Made by a program: the position numbers and the translations under genes. From Ephemerocybe angulata (taxonomy: Eukaryota > Basidiomycota > Agaricomycetes > Agaricales > Psathyrellaceae), in the NCBI GenBank assembly GCA_013368325.1, contig JAACJK010000113.1, forward strand, positions 434,001 through 498,000: a stretch of DNA of 64,000 nucleotides, written 5' to 3'. How positions within the stretch are numbered: the first letter of the stretch is position 1; the number at the start of each line of letters is the position of its first letter. The notes under the pieces are model-generated. The model was not told the origin of the DNA and made no database searches. It saw only the letters and a list, made by a program, of their open reading frames with translations. This document shows positions 45,643-56,640 of the stretch, piece after piece.

Positions 45643-46734
45643 TCAGAGCGCGCTCTCTGCCGTCCCCCTTGCCATCTCCCATTCCTTCGCCAATCTGGGG
45701 AAAAGCTTCAATGCATTACCATGATATACTCTCTCCCTTCTTTCCATCTCAGCATCCCAGCCGTCCAACAATTCCGCAAACCTCTCAATCCCTGAAGTCG
45801 GTGCGTACGGAAAGTCGCTCCCAAACAAGACCTTCTCGTCCCCTACCAGTGCCACTAGGTAATTCATCATGCCTGGCTCGCTGCTCAATGCCAGGTCGAA
45901 ATGAAAGCTCCTGAATTGGCCCTTCAGCGTTTCTCCCTTTTCCGGCTCGCTGACGAGGGATAGCCGGTGGATGAGCCACGCCAACGTTCCCCCGGCATGC
46001 GAAAGGATCACCTTGCAGTTGGGGAACTGTGCGCGCCTGCCGGTCGTGATGAGATCTGCGACCGTCCTTGCCGTCTCGTGCGGGTAATCAAGCGCAGGCT
46101 GGAGTAGCTGAGGGTTGACAAGGTGGGTGTCGACCCCGTGCGTAGGGTGTACGAAGACAACGGCTTCCCTCCTATCGAGTTCCGCCCAGATAGGCTCGAA
46201 CGCTGGGTCGCCAAGGTACTGATAACTTGCGCCATAGCGCGTGAACAGCGTGATTCCGTCTGCTTTCAGCTCATCGAGCGTGAACCTGATTTCCTCGAGC
46301 GCCCCTTCCACGTTCAGCGCGATGTCAGGAAGGGAAGCGAAGAATCCGAACCGTGCTGGATCATCGTCTCTTATCTTTGCGGCGTAAAGATTGAGCCTCC
46401 GAGCGAGCGCGGCGGACGCAGCGGGAGATGGCTCGATGGCTGCACCTGGGGCGGTGACGGAAAGTATGGCGGTTTGGATGGGTAGTTTGTTCATGATGGA
46501 GACAGCAGAGGCGAGATCCCAGGAGGGAGTTGGCCAGCCAGATGGGTCTCCGCCTGCTTTCTCCACTGCGGCAGCATAGAAGTCTGGGACGATATGGTGA
46601 TGTACGTCGATCTTCGGAATAGGGTGGGCCATGATATCGATTGGTAGTAAGGAGATGATACGAGACCAAGCGGGATGGTTGTTCAAAGAGAAGCGACTGC
46701 AAGATGATCGGTGGGAGGATTTCGATACCGACAT
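45643..46734 (-). CDS. Amidohydrolase-2 family metal enzyme (ACMSD/resorcylate decarboxylase-like)
   Basis: Intronless minus-strand frame. Two starts are possible: complement 46734 (363 residues) or 46632 (329 residues, MAHPIPK, the usual family N-terminus). Metal and active-site motifs are in family order: IDVHHHIVP (HxH), VFVHPTHG, VILSHAGGT and LFGSDFPYAP. The TIM-barrel family decarboxylates or hydrolyses aromatic or related acids, such as 2-amino-3-carboxymuconate semialdehyde or gamma-resorcylate. The substrate here cannot be read from sequence. The extra 34 residues of the long form are Ser/Arg-rich with no acidic residue before its end and could be a mitochondrial signal. Being intronless is unusual among its intron-rich neighbours. 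Confidence 0.8.
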   Translation of the reverse strand: MSVSKSSHRSSCSRFSLNNHPAWSRIISLLPIDIMAHPIPKIDVHHHIVPDFYAAAVEKAGGDPSGWPTPSWDLASAVSIMNKLPIQTAILSVTAPGAAIEPSPAASAALARRLNLYAAKIRDDDPARFGFFASLPDIALNVEGALEEIRFTLDELKADGITLFTRYGASYQYLGDPAFEPIWAELDRREAVVFVHPTHGVDTHLVNPQLLQPALDYPHETARTVADLITTGRRAQFPNCKVILSHAGGTLAWLIHRLSLVSEPEKGETLKGQFRSFHFDLALSSEPGMMNYLVALVGDEKVLFGSDFPYAPTSGIERFAELLDGWDAEMERRERVYHGNALKLFPRLAKEWEMARGTAESAL

Positions 46735-49073
46735 TGATTTATGTTCCCCTCAGGAGCACCTTTCAGAGCCGTGTTGTCGCCGTCGGTACAGTCTTTCCGA
46801 AGCTATTATCAAAGCTCAGCACGATAGGTAGCTGACTTTGCGAAATGATATGCATAGCTTTAGAGAGTGGAGCCTACACTGGAGCTCCAGGACCATACCC
46901 TGCTATTATCCGAGACTGGAGTGCGATAAAGTGCGATATTCGTCCGAGCAGCAAAGCCCTTTACTTTTGTTTGTACAACATCATCCATCATATACCAAAC
47001 ATTCCTCCTAGTACCACGACCGTCGGATTGCGACGCTGCGAGAAGAGCGGCTGGTAAGGAGCCTGCCATGAGGCCCGAGATCTTTTCGAAAAACTGAATT
47101 AGCTTGGAATTAGCGCCCGTCGCATCTCCCTCTGACGTCATTATACGACTAAGCCTCTCACCGTGGTCCGTTCAACCGCTTGCCTTGACCCCACTATCAA
47201 GTCATACTAATCAGCTTTTACTCATTGTTAGCGCGTACGCAGGGGTCTCAATTCTTTCTCGGGAGTGGCGAACCAAGCTGTTTAGGAACCCCCATTTTAC
47301 AATAAGGATATTCGTCAACCGAGAACTTAGCAGCTAGCTGAGGCTTGAGCTTGAAATTTGAAAGCTTGAGGTCTGGCCAACTCTACACGATGTCAGCCCG
47401 TATCCAGCCCGTATCTATCGCACAACTTAAAAGAGCATCCTTGCCAGGAGACGTGGCATTACCCGCTATGTATCCACACCGCGTGTCCCCGCAGATCGTT
47501 CGACTTGGGATACAAAGAACCCGGAGTGGCAAGCTTAAGACGTCGTGTATGCATTATAGTGCTAGCACCTTAGTGCCCTGTACGAGCCCATTGGGGCCAT
47601 ACGGTTCCTTCGGGCAGGTTGGTGAAGAGGGTGAAGAGATATATAATTAAGGAGGGCTAACGCCTTAAACACAAGCGTGGCACGTTCATTCCATCGGAGT
47701 GCACGCTATTTCCTGCCCCGCGACAGGTGGTACGCAGTTAGACAATCACTCTACCAGGCGAAATGAAAAGGATGGGCGCTATGAAATCTGAGTACCTTGT
47801 CCCTCTCGTAATTCGGGAAAATCTTAGATCGCAAGTCACACTAAAAAAAGTCGACCAGACAAAGACGGGCGGGCGCGTGTGCATTTGCCCCATGAACCTG
47901 GTGCTACGAGTCACAAGGGATATACGTAGGTACTGTACTTCGATACCAACGCGAGAAAAGATATGGACAGTCAAGCGGAAAGAACAGGTGAAGTGGCAGA
48001 GGCGGGTGGGTGGAAGATATAGAAAATTTCGGAGAACATCGGTGTTATATGGAAGGGGTTTCGGGCTACGGATGGGAGGAGAATGATCAACACGAAAAGG
48101 GGTAGCGGCAAGAAGGTTTGGGAGGTATAGACAGGTGAAGAAGACGAGGCGTCGGAACCGTTGGAACAGGAGCGTGGCGGGGATGTAGATAAGGTGATCA
48201 AGATGGACCAGAGACGACATCAAGATACCGAAGATGAAGCGGATAATGTAATGGAGCCGAGGGAAATCTGAATCAGAACTAGAGGGCAAAAGAAAAGGCG
48301 TGACTACTTTTGATAGTGAGATGGTTTTTTTGTGTATAGGAAAGTCCGAAAAACGAACCGTTGTGTGTGTATGTCACGAATTAAGAAGGAGGAAACCGAA
48401 GAGCGAAGAAGAATGTGAAATCAGAAGAGACTATAGACAAACACCCCAAACAATAAAGATGGGGTTGGTTGAATATGTGATCAATCGATTGGGGGCTGAG
48501 GCACGAAGGAAAAAAGACAGGCACGGGAAAAGGGGAGAGACATGATTAGTGAACAGGATAAATACCGTGATAAGAGACTGATCAAAAGAAAGACCGACAC
48601 AGAAGCTCGAAGGGAGGAACGTCAAATGGGATGAACGCTAGACGACGAAAAACAAACATTTTCCAAGTCGAAGGATCAAGCGAAAAAGTCCAGATAAACA
48701 CAAGAATCCCGACGAAAAGGAAGGCATGCTGAAATGCGACGGCGAAGGAAATGCTTTCAATGAATCGGATGAGGGGCCCCGTTGTCCCATTACGAGCGTG
48801 TCATGGGACACTGTCGGCGTGGGAAGGCCAAAAATGTCGTATGGCGAAGAATAAAAAAAGACAGCAAAGTGGGCGGTAACCAGAGGGCAGAAAGATAGTA
48901 CAGAGGCAGCTGAAGAGAAGAAGCAGACGCTGAAACTAGTCCGCAAGAGCGCGGAGCGTGCCGGTCGTAGTGTAGCTTGATGATGAGGGAAATAACAGAA
49001 ACGAATCTCTATGGTGGGGGTTTCGTGCAATGTGCAGGTCGTGAGCGCAACCAGAGTTAACGCGATGGCGTCT
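46735..49073. other. 2.3-kb gene-poor region
   Basis: No recognised gene. A perfect palindromic CRE (TGACGTCA) at 47133-47140 overlaps the ATG of an unsupported 93-residue minus-strand frame (47141-46860). From about 47740 to 49000 the plus strand is strongly purine-rich, so the minus strand is pyrimidine-rich, as expected for a long 3' untranslated region of the minus-strand cyclin gene or a non-coding transcript. A 183-codon minus frame at 48289-47738 lacks family resemblance and is probably a composition effect. Confidence 0.35.
47133..47140. promoter_or_regulatory. Perfect CRE palindrome
   Basis: TGACGTCA, the ATF/CREB bZIP consensus. It is about 400 bp upstream of the amidohydrolase start codon (minus strand, 46734), so it could act on that gene. 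An isolated 8-bp match may be chance. Confidence 0.3.
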
Positions 49074-51398
49074 TCACCATGCCGGACCTGCCAAGGGAGC
49101 GGCGTAAGGCCCGCCGTAGATGTACGGATTGTTGTCCGTCCACCTGGGCTCAGTCTCATACGCTGGCAGATAATCACGGGAAGACACCCGAACGTCGCGA
49201 GCCTTGTAATCGAATCGTGCTTGTTGAGAGAACGACCGAAGATGGTTGCGGGAAGCAGGATGTTCCGAGTCATAGAACAGTGATTGAGAACGAGAATGAG
49301 TCATGGTAGCCATCGATGGTGGTGGATAGTACTGCGCCGCGTTCATGGTCGCCGGAGGTTGTCCGTAAGAATAGGCAGGATAGGCTTTGAAAGGGCCAGC
49401 GAAGGAAGAGGCGTCCCAAGATTGGCTGTAAACAACTTCCGGCGCGCGATAAGCCATGGAATACGGATATGGGTTGGTTGGCTGGACAGCAACGTATTGA
49501 CCGCTGCTCCTGTTACGGTCGCGGAGAATAGGTTCGTCAGCCTCCGGAGACCACTTAGCTGGGGGAGGCAGAGGCTTGGCGATCGCGGTGCTACCGCAGT
49601 GCAAATTCTCTGAATCGCTGCTGCGGGAGATGCGGAGGTTGTTGGTGTTGCTGGCGTTGCTGCGACGTCTCGGGAGGTACTCTTCGCGCAACGGACCGTC
49701 TTCATCCAGGTCGATGTTCTGGACTTCGAAAGCAGCAGCCTGTGCTTCAATCTTCTCCTGCTTACGCTCCTCAATCCCAAGGAACACTGGCTGGGGAATA
49801 GGACTACCGGGGTCGCCAGTTGTGGGCGCCTGCAGGATCTCGTCGATCGCCTTGCGAATGATAGAGTGCGGGTTCGAGGACGGCCTCGAGATAGGCTGAA
49901 GGTGGGGCGACGCAAGCGATAGGTGGTAGGACTTGAGGTGTACCATCCACTGGTTCCAGTCGCGAGGCGAAATGGTCAGGTTGTACGCGAAGACATCCAA
50001 CGCCAGCATTTCGAGCCTGTTCAGGACCTGGATGGGGATGTTGGAAATGGTGTGCCTGTGTGTTGGGTCAATAAAAGTGCCGCATATATCAAGGTAAAAA
50101 ACGCACCAAGTCTTGTTGCTGAACGTATGGTCGTCCAACCATTTGTTCGCGAGCATGCAACCGAGAACGAAAACGCGGAAAGGGGCGTTCAGTTCCAGGT
50201 TGTCCCTTTCATAACTGTGAGTGTCGCCCAACAGCGCTTGACGGAAGCGCGAATCCTTCTCATACCCTGGGCCAAGCTCCGCCGCGTTGAAGAAGATCGG
50301 CAAGCGGACGATGTACCACAGGGATAAAAAGATCGCCGATGGTTGTAGCAACGTGGAAAGGAGAAGCGAGTGAATCGACGGTGCCAGATAAGCTGGGGGA
50401 GTCGATGTGTATTGAACCACACGGCCACTAAGGAAAGGTTAGAACAATGCGTAGACCCAAGTTGGGAAGGAGACTTACGAAGGGTAACGGAACAGAGCGG
50501 GGAGGCTAAGTCCGGTGGTGCATACCTTCCAGACATAGGTAGCGAGCCATTCTGAGACGGGTTCGGCGAGCTTCTTGTATCCAGCCGTTGCGCTGGGGGT
50601 GACGACATCGGGGGGAGGGGCAGGCGCAACTTCCTTGGCAGGTTCGGCCAAAGTGGGGAAAACGGGAACCTTCTCTTCCTTGCAGTTTCCGTAATCCACA
50701 GAGGGTTCGATGACGAAGTGTCGGTTGTTTCCTTCAGAGACATACGGCTGCTCCGCAGCTACTGCTCTGTCGATGAAATCGGCGAAGGGGGTGATGGGCT
50801 CCAAGGGGCTCGACTCGGTATCGGGACCGCTATCGGTACCAGGGGAATCATCTGGACTATAGGGGCCTCGGGCATAAGTCCGGCTCTCATACGATGCGAG
50901 ATCGCTGAAAGACAAGTTGGGAGACACCTCCGCAGCGTCGTATTCGTCTTCAATGACCATCAACGCATCATCTGCATCGCACATAGCTGTGCCGTCCTGC
51001 TCCCAATGGCCACCCACTGCGGAGTATGGGTGACGCATCATGCTAGACTTGTCTCCAATAACACTAACCTGCGAAGGCCGCTGGATTTCTGCCAGGGGCG
51101 GAAGACACGCCTGAGCGCGAGGTCCTTTAATGGCCATTGCGTTGCCCGCAACGGCCAACCCTTGAAAAAAATCCTGGTTCCCACCCTGTTCAGGCAGACG
51201 GGCGTCGTCCTCCCAGATGCGACGGGGCTTGGAACGTCTCCAGTGGGGTAGAGAGTTCAGCCACTCCTCGCGGGTCGGGAGGGACGGGGGGTTGCCGTCG
51301 GGAATGCCGGAGAACTGGGGTGTCTGATCGGTGCCACGGGTGTTCTTGATGACGGGGTGGGCGATGGTCTTGACGACACGGGGAACGGGAACGGGCAT
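49074..51398 (-). CDS. Pho85-type (Clg1/Pcl-like) cyclin
   Basis: Three exons on the minus strand (51398-50479, 50427-50107, 50055-49074; both introns 51 nt, the second frame-neutral) give 740 residues. The cyclin box lies at about residues 315-460: AYLAPSIHSLLLSTLLQPSA, FVLGCMLANKWLDDHTFSNK, TWHTISNIPIQVLNRLEMLA and DVFAYNLTISPRDWNQW. It is flanked by long disordered regions: the N-terminal part is Pro/Ser/Asp-rich, the C-terminal one Tyr/Pro/Ser-rich (YPYSMAYRAPEVVYSQSW). Pcl/Clg1 cyclins activate the Pho85-like CDK in nutrient, polarity and starvation signalling. Divergent from FAR11 across 739 bp. Confidence 0.8.
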
Positions 51399-52137
51399 CT
51401 GCTAAGAGGGGTAGACGGGGGAATAGGGCCTGCTTCCACACGTATGCGAAAGAGGACCACTAGTCTCCGGTCTTGATGGCGCTCCTGGAAGTGAAAGGAG
51501 CGACTGGGGGTCTGGCGATGAATGGGTCAGGGTCAGGGGTCGTAAGGTTTGTGTCGTGAGGGAAAGCGAGGGCGCTGGGGAGTCGCGGCCTGTTCTAGGG
51601 CAGACGCACAGCGAAGGCGTGCCTATTGAGGTCGGTGCAAGCGGAGAACCTGGAAGAGAGCTCCTGAGTGCTGTGCTCGACGATGAACGGCCCTCGTTCG
51701 TCTACGCCTGCGTTGTCGGAGGTGGAAGGACAGAAACCTGGCAACTGGAATCGACGAAGAGGGTCGATCCGCCTGGCAATGGGAGTTGGGGGAAGAAAAC
51801 AAAAATTCGCAACAGCCGTCATCTTTATACGGCTTACGTAACATCCCCCCATGACTGTCAGCCCTGAGCCAGATGGTCGTTCTGCCCGCGCCGTCGCTGC
51901 GGCTTATCGATCTGTCTATTCAGAAGAAGAACAATGAACATATGGTGGTCTCGGCAGAACCGTAATAGGCTGCTAGGAGTCATGGGGCGACGAGCCCGTG
52001 TGCTGCTTGGTGCCGAGGCCCGTGGTAAACACTACGTACACGCCGCCAGGCACGGCGCGCACATCGTGTTCCCCATGTACGACGTCTGGACGTCGAGCGA
52101 CCCCAATAGTTAGCCAGTAACGCCGCCCACGACCCCA
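51399..52137. promoter_or_regulatory. Divergent promoter and leader region
   Basis: 739 bp between the cyclin ATG (minus) and the FAR11 ATG (plus). A 28-residue ATG frame at 51851-51937 precedes FAR11 and could be a uORF. Its peptide (SPEPDGRSARAVAAAYRSVY) looks protein-like, so it could instead be an upstream coding exon. No other gene is seen. Confidence 0.35.
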
Positions 52138-55100
52138 ATGAGCCAGCTCGAGAACAATGCCTCCGGCCTGCCCCCCTCCAGCAACCTTCCCGTCGACTCC
52201 ATTTCTCTCGGCCAGATGAAGAACTTCATTGGCGCCAACCAGCGTCCGAAGCAGTCCTGGTTTGACTTTCAATATGACGACGAGGACACCGTCATGAATG
52301 AGCTTGAGGAGTTCTATTCCTATATAGAAATGCCTCAAACGCTGGAGAACTACAAAGCCTGGGAGGGCTGCTTCCCCTCTGGTCGGTCCATTCCACTGAG
52401 TACATTTGACATCGTGCCAACATCCGCGCAGAATGGACAAAGGCGCCGCTGCAGCAGCGCAGGTCCCATGTCGAGCTCCTTCTGGAGAGCTTGGAGCATC
52501 GCGACGCTGAGATCCGGTTCATAAACGCCCGGCGCCTCTTCTACGTCGTGCAGGGTATGTCCTTGCCCGTGGTTGCTTTATGGATTCTGAACTCCGCTGC
52601 AGGCACCTACGCCGAGACCGTCTCTCCGGAGCACCAGTTGCACTGGATATTCGAGAACTGCAAGGTCGTGCGCTCCGCCAACGGCATCCCCAACATCGTC
52701 GAAGCTCTCAAGATTGCCGGCCGGAAACACGACTTGCTGAGGTATGTCAGTTGTACATAATATCTCCCGCCCTCGGCTTACTCGTCGCAGCAACCTGTCA
52801 GACCAGGATGCCGCGCATTACTACATCTCCGTACAGGAGAAGAGCGACATCATGGAAGAGGTCGTGACCGAGATATCCGTGTACCTTGGCATGCTGTATC
52901 ACCTCATTGAGGTTTTCAAGGGGCACGACGACTTTGCCGATGAATTGAGTGAGTATAACGGGATGATATTTGTATTAATTCTAACGTTGCACAGTGAGCC
53001 TTGACCCCCCGCTTCCCGTGTATCTCTTCAACACAGTTGCCGGACTTCGGGACAAGAGCGCCAAAGGTTACCCTATCAAGAAGCTCTTACTTGTGCTCTG
53101 GAAGACCCTCTTAGCATGTTGGGGCGGCATGAAAGACCACGAGCGCGCAAAGAAAATCGCTCGCGAGCTCGCAGGCCTGCCCCCTCATGACGGGAAGGAC
53201 AAGATCAAAACAACCCCGATCGACATTGAAATCTTCCGGCAGGAAATGACCGTCAAGTACCCCACTTTTACCCCTCCTGCGCAGCCACCTCCCTCGCTTG
53301 TCCACGCCCCGATCGCCAAGGTCGCCAACCCCGCTCAGCTCACGCGGAGACTATCCGAAGCCTACTCACCTATACCCATCCGCCACCACTACCACCATGA
53401 CGAGCCGGAGCCCCCTATGTCTATCAGCCAACAGAACTCGCAGAACTTTGGGCAACAAACCTTCATGCGGGGGTATCCCCAGCCCCCGACACCGGTGCCC
53501 TCGCCTCCCCCAGGCCCGAAACCCAAGAAGCAACTGTACCAGACGGACCAGAACCGACCGTTCTTGTTCCCATTCTCCAAGTCAACGTTCCGGGGTGATG
53601 ATCCCAAGCTGGTGCCGTTTGCTATTGACGAGGCAGACAGACTATATAACAGGCACATGTACGTGAGCTTGGCCCTGGCACAGATGTGGAAGACCAGAGA
53701 GGACTGTATGAGTTCAGAAAGCGGCTTGGACAAGATGCCGGGCACAGAGGGAGAAGAGAGGTCGTCTACATATAACCCAGACGAAGCTGAGACCGGCGAA
53801 CCATTGCCCGATGTCAAGTTGCTCGAAGAAAAGATCGAGGAGGCGAACCTTGCAGTCAAAAATGCTGAGACGACTGGCGAGAAGAGGAAGGCCCTGGAAC
53901 GGCGGGAAGACCTCCTCCGCTTACTTCGAGTGGAGCAGATATACAGTGCTGTTCTCCCAGTCTTCTCCCCGTGGGTCCTTGTCCTACTCAAACTCCTCCT
54001 TGCGACCGTTTCTCCCAATGCGACGAACCTTCCTGTACCCCAGCCTTCCACATCGTCAGTCTTCGCCCCACCTCTTGGAGCGTGTACGTTAAATTCACTT
54101 TTATTACACAGATACAGTCCTGATGGAGTGAGTCTAGCGCCTGAGCAGATCCAGACCCCACCGACGTTGGACGAGATTGATGTTGTCAGGCATCGAGAGA
54201 TCACTTCCAAGGCCGTGTCGGCAATCCTGCTTTTGGTCCTCAAGTGGTTCAAGGCCTCGCGTATGTTTGTTTCTTTACTTCATTTTCGTGTATTCATTCG
54301 TTCGCCGTCGTTTAGATGTGATGAAGTTCCATCATCTTGGAGGCAGCTTACTGGATACCAACTGCCTGCTTCTCATCCTCAAGATGTTTGGTCTGCAGGA
54401 GGTCACACAGACCGTCGTCTCCAAAGCCGATTCGCCTGACAACAAGTACGTTTCCTCGTAATGATATTGCTACCTACGACACTACTCAAACGATGCAACA
54501 GTTTCTTCCGCTACTGCCTGCTTCACGTATCCAAGAACCCCCAGCTATCTCGCCCGGAGGATGACATGAATAACCGGCCTCCTCGCCAGGTTGTCACCCG
54601 CACAGTTACCCTCCCCAATGGCGAGAAGCACGAGGAAGAGGTTGAGCAAATCACCGACTATTCATGGCGAAACTTCTTTTCCACGATCAACTTTGCCAAG
54701 ATTATGCAGAAGCTATCGAAAGGGCGCGCACATAGGATCTTCATGCTTGTGACATACAAAAGTTCGGTGAGCAGCTGGCTACCTCGGCCTTCCCAACAGT
54801 TGTGTGATCGTTTGCGCTGACTTGGATTTGGGGTGGAAAGGCGGTGTTGAAACGGGTTTTGCGAGTCCCACATCCCTTGTTGCAGCTGCATATTCTCAAG
54901 TTGATCAAGAGCCAAGTGCCCTTCTGTGGCAAGAAGTGGAGGCAGAGTGGGTTTATTGCGCTACCTCGAAAGCGCCTGAGCTAAACTATGATTGATTGCA
55001 GCGAACATGAAGGTCATCACTGCGATATATCACAACTGCAGACCAGATCTCCGGGATGAATGGCTGACCGGTACGGAGCCTGAAGAGCCGGGTGAGGCTC

Positions 55101-55957
55101 AGGTGCAAGAGCAAGCGCTAAGACAGCTCGTCAAGTTCTGTGAGTTTCCCTTATGGCGACCGGCCTTGTGAAAAGAAGTCGGCACCTAAACGCGCGTGTG
55201 CGCGTCTCTTCTAGATAATACAAAACGATATGGGCCCCTAGCATCTCAAGCCCCTCAAGGCCCCCACCATCGCCGACAAGGAAGCATGTCGCATTATCTG
55301 GAGGGGCTTCAGCCCGATCCCCAGCTCACTAGCCTCATTCGGCCGGTCGGAACACCCAACACGGTCGACTCGGACGTCTTCCCTCCTTCTCGATCGCAAG
55401 CGCCTAACCCCTCGATATTCCTGCCGTACACAACCGAAGACCTGGCGTTCGAAGAGGAATACGAGGAATATCTTTCGGATTTAGGCCTCGGGGACGACTA
55501 CCAGGCCCACGGCTCGTCGACCGATGCGCCTGGGGCATCCTCATCCGGAACGTCGGCGTGGCATCGGTTGCCCGAGTATGTTACTGAGATGACCGACAAT
55601 ATCAGTGATAGCGAGAGTATAGTCTCGATCGGTGACCTGGGGGATGCGAATCAGAACAAGGACGATGGTGATGTATTGGATGAGAATCTCAATAACTGGG
55701 AGGTGCGTTACATTCGCACTATGGCAGTGAATTGTTGTTGCTAACGCATCTATCAGCATATGAGCCCGAAGACCATGGCAGCACTGCCGAAATCCCCAGC
55801 GACGGGACGAAGGAGATCGAGTTCAGGAGGTGGACTTCGTCCCGTGATACCATTCGGCTTGGATGACGGGACTGCGGTCGACGACGATGAAGAGGAGGAG
55901 GTTCCTCGTGAGCATACTGGGCCAAGCGTTGATGAAGTAGAATATGCATACGGGTGA
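52138..55957 (+). CDS. FAR11: STRIPAK subunit Far11/STRIP (N1221 and DUF3402 domains)
   Basis: Eleven exons (52138-52381, 52432-52554, 52603-52741, 52791-52948, 52995-54260, 54316-54445, 54502-54766, 54841-54946, 55002-55139, 55215-55702, 55757-55957) give 1085 residues. The N-terminal N1221 domain (FDFQYDDEDTVMNELEEFYS, EHRDAEIRFINARRLFYVVQ, LFNTVAGLRDKSAKGYPIKK) is followed by a Pro-rich linker. The C-terminal DUF3402-type helical domain follows (MKFHHLGGSLLDTNCLLLIL, SWRNFFSTINFAKIMQKLSK, VLRVPHPLLQLHILKLIKSQ). Far11/STRIP scaffolds the striatin-PP2A complex that controls hyphal fusion, fruiting-body formation and cell polarity. The stop TGA overlaps a GTGAGT donor; splicing to 56008 would only add one residue. 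Confidence 0.88.
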
Positions 55958-56640
55958 GTACCGGCTTGAATTGTGCGAGGATCAATGGTCTGAAGATCGA
56001 ATTTGCAGTGTATAAATCAAGGATCACTCAAAGAAGCTCGCTGACGCTAGACTAAGACTGGGCGGCAATTGGTCAACTGCCTCAAGGCTTGCACGCCTCC
56101 TTCGGACAAGTCATACAGTGTCTGAAATCCTTTTCTTGTATCGAATACTGCCTCACTAGTGCAATGTACAAGGAGACTATCTTGGTAAAAAAATGCAGAA
56201 TTTAGAATTTGGACTTGCCGAAGGGGCTTATTTGTTTGTGTACAAAGGGTTCGCTTTGGGCAGTGTTTTATCGTGTCTTCCACAATTTGGACGTTGTCGG
56301 GGTATGTTGAACCTTGTGGCTCCAGACACACCAAACATTGGCGGCGGCGACCTCCTCCTCCTCGTTCCCCTCTACCGCTCTCAGCTCGATTATTCGTTCT
56401 CTTCATCGTCTAGCAATGTCGCGAGGGATATTCCAGCCATCCAAGGGTCCGTGCGCAGGGAGCAGCTTTCCCACGTGCCTGACATAAGCTGGGTTCGTTG
56501 ATTCCTGCCCTTGCTTTCCCCCAACCACCACACCTCGCTTGCCACCCCTGTCGCCACGCCGTTCGACACCTGAACCCTGCACCACTTACGTGCCCAGTCG
56601 ATTCCGCTCCGCAAACACACTCTAGAGAGCCGGTTACGAC
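55958..56640. other. Intergenic region
   Basis: 683 bp between FAR11 and the forkhead gene. It contains the FAR11 3' flank and the forkhead promoter; a purine-poor C/T-rich leader runs up to the ATG at 56641. No further gene is supported. Confidence 0.4.

Noticed and set aside
46860..47141. 93-codon minus-strand frame starting at a CRE palindrome
   Set aside because: No recognisable domain or splice partners; a chance frame is the simpler reading.
47738..48289. 183-codon minus-strand frame
   Set aside because: Lies in a compositionally biased stretch, no family motif, Ser/Phe/Leu-rich as expected from pyrimidine-rich DNA.
54084..54113. GT...AG segment of 30 nt inside FAR11 exon 5
   Set aside because: Too short for an intron, and the frame reads through it without a stop; kept as coding.
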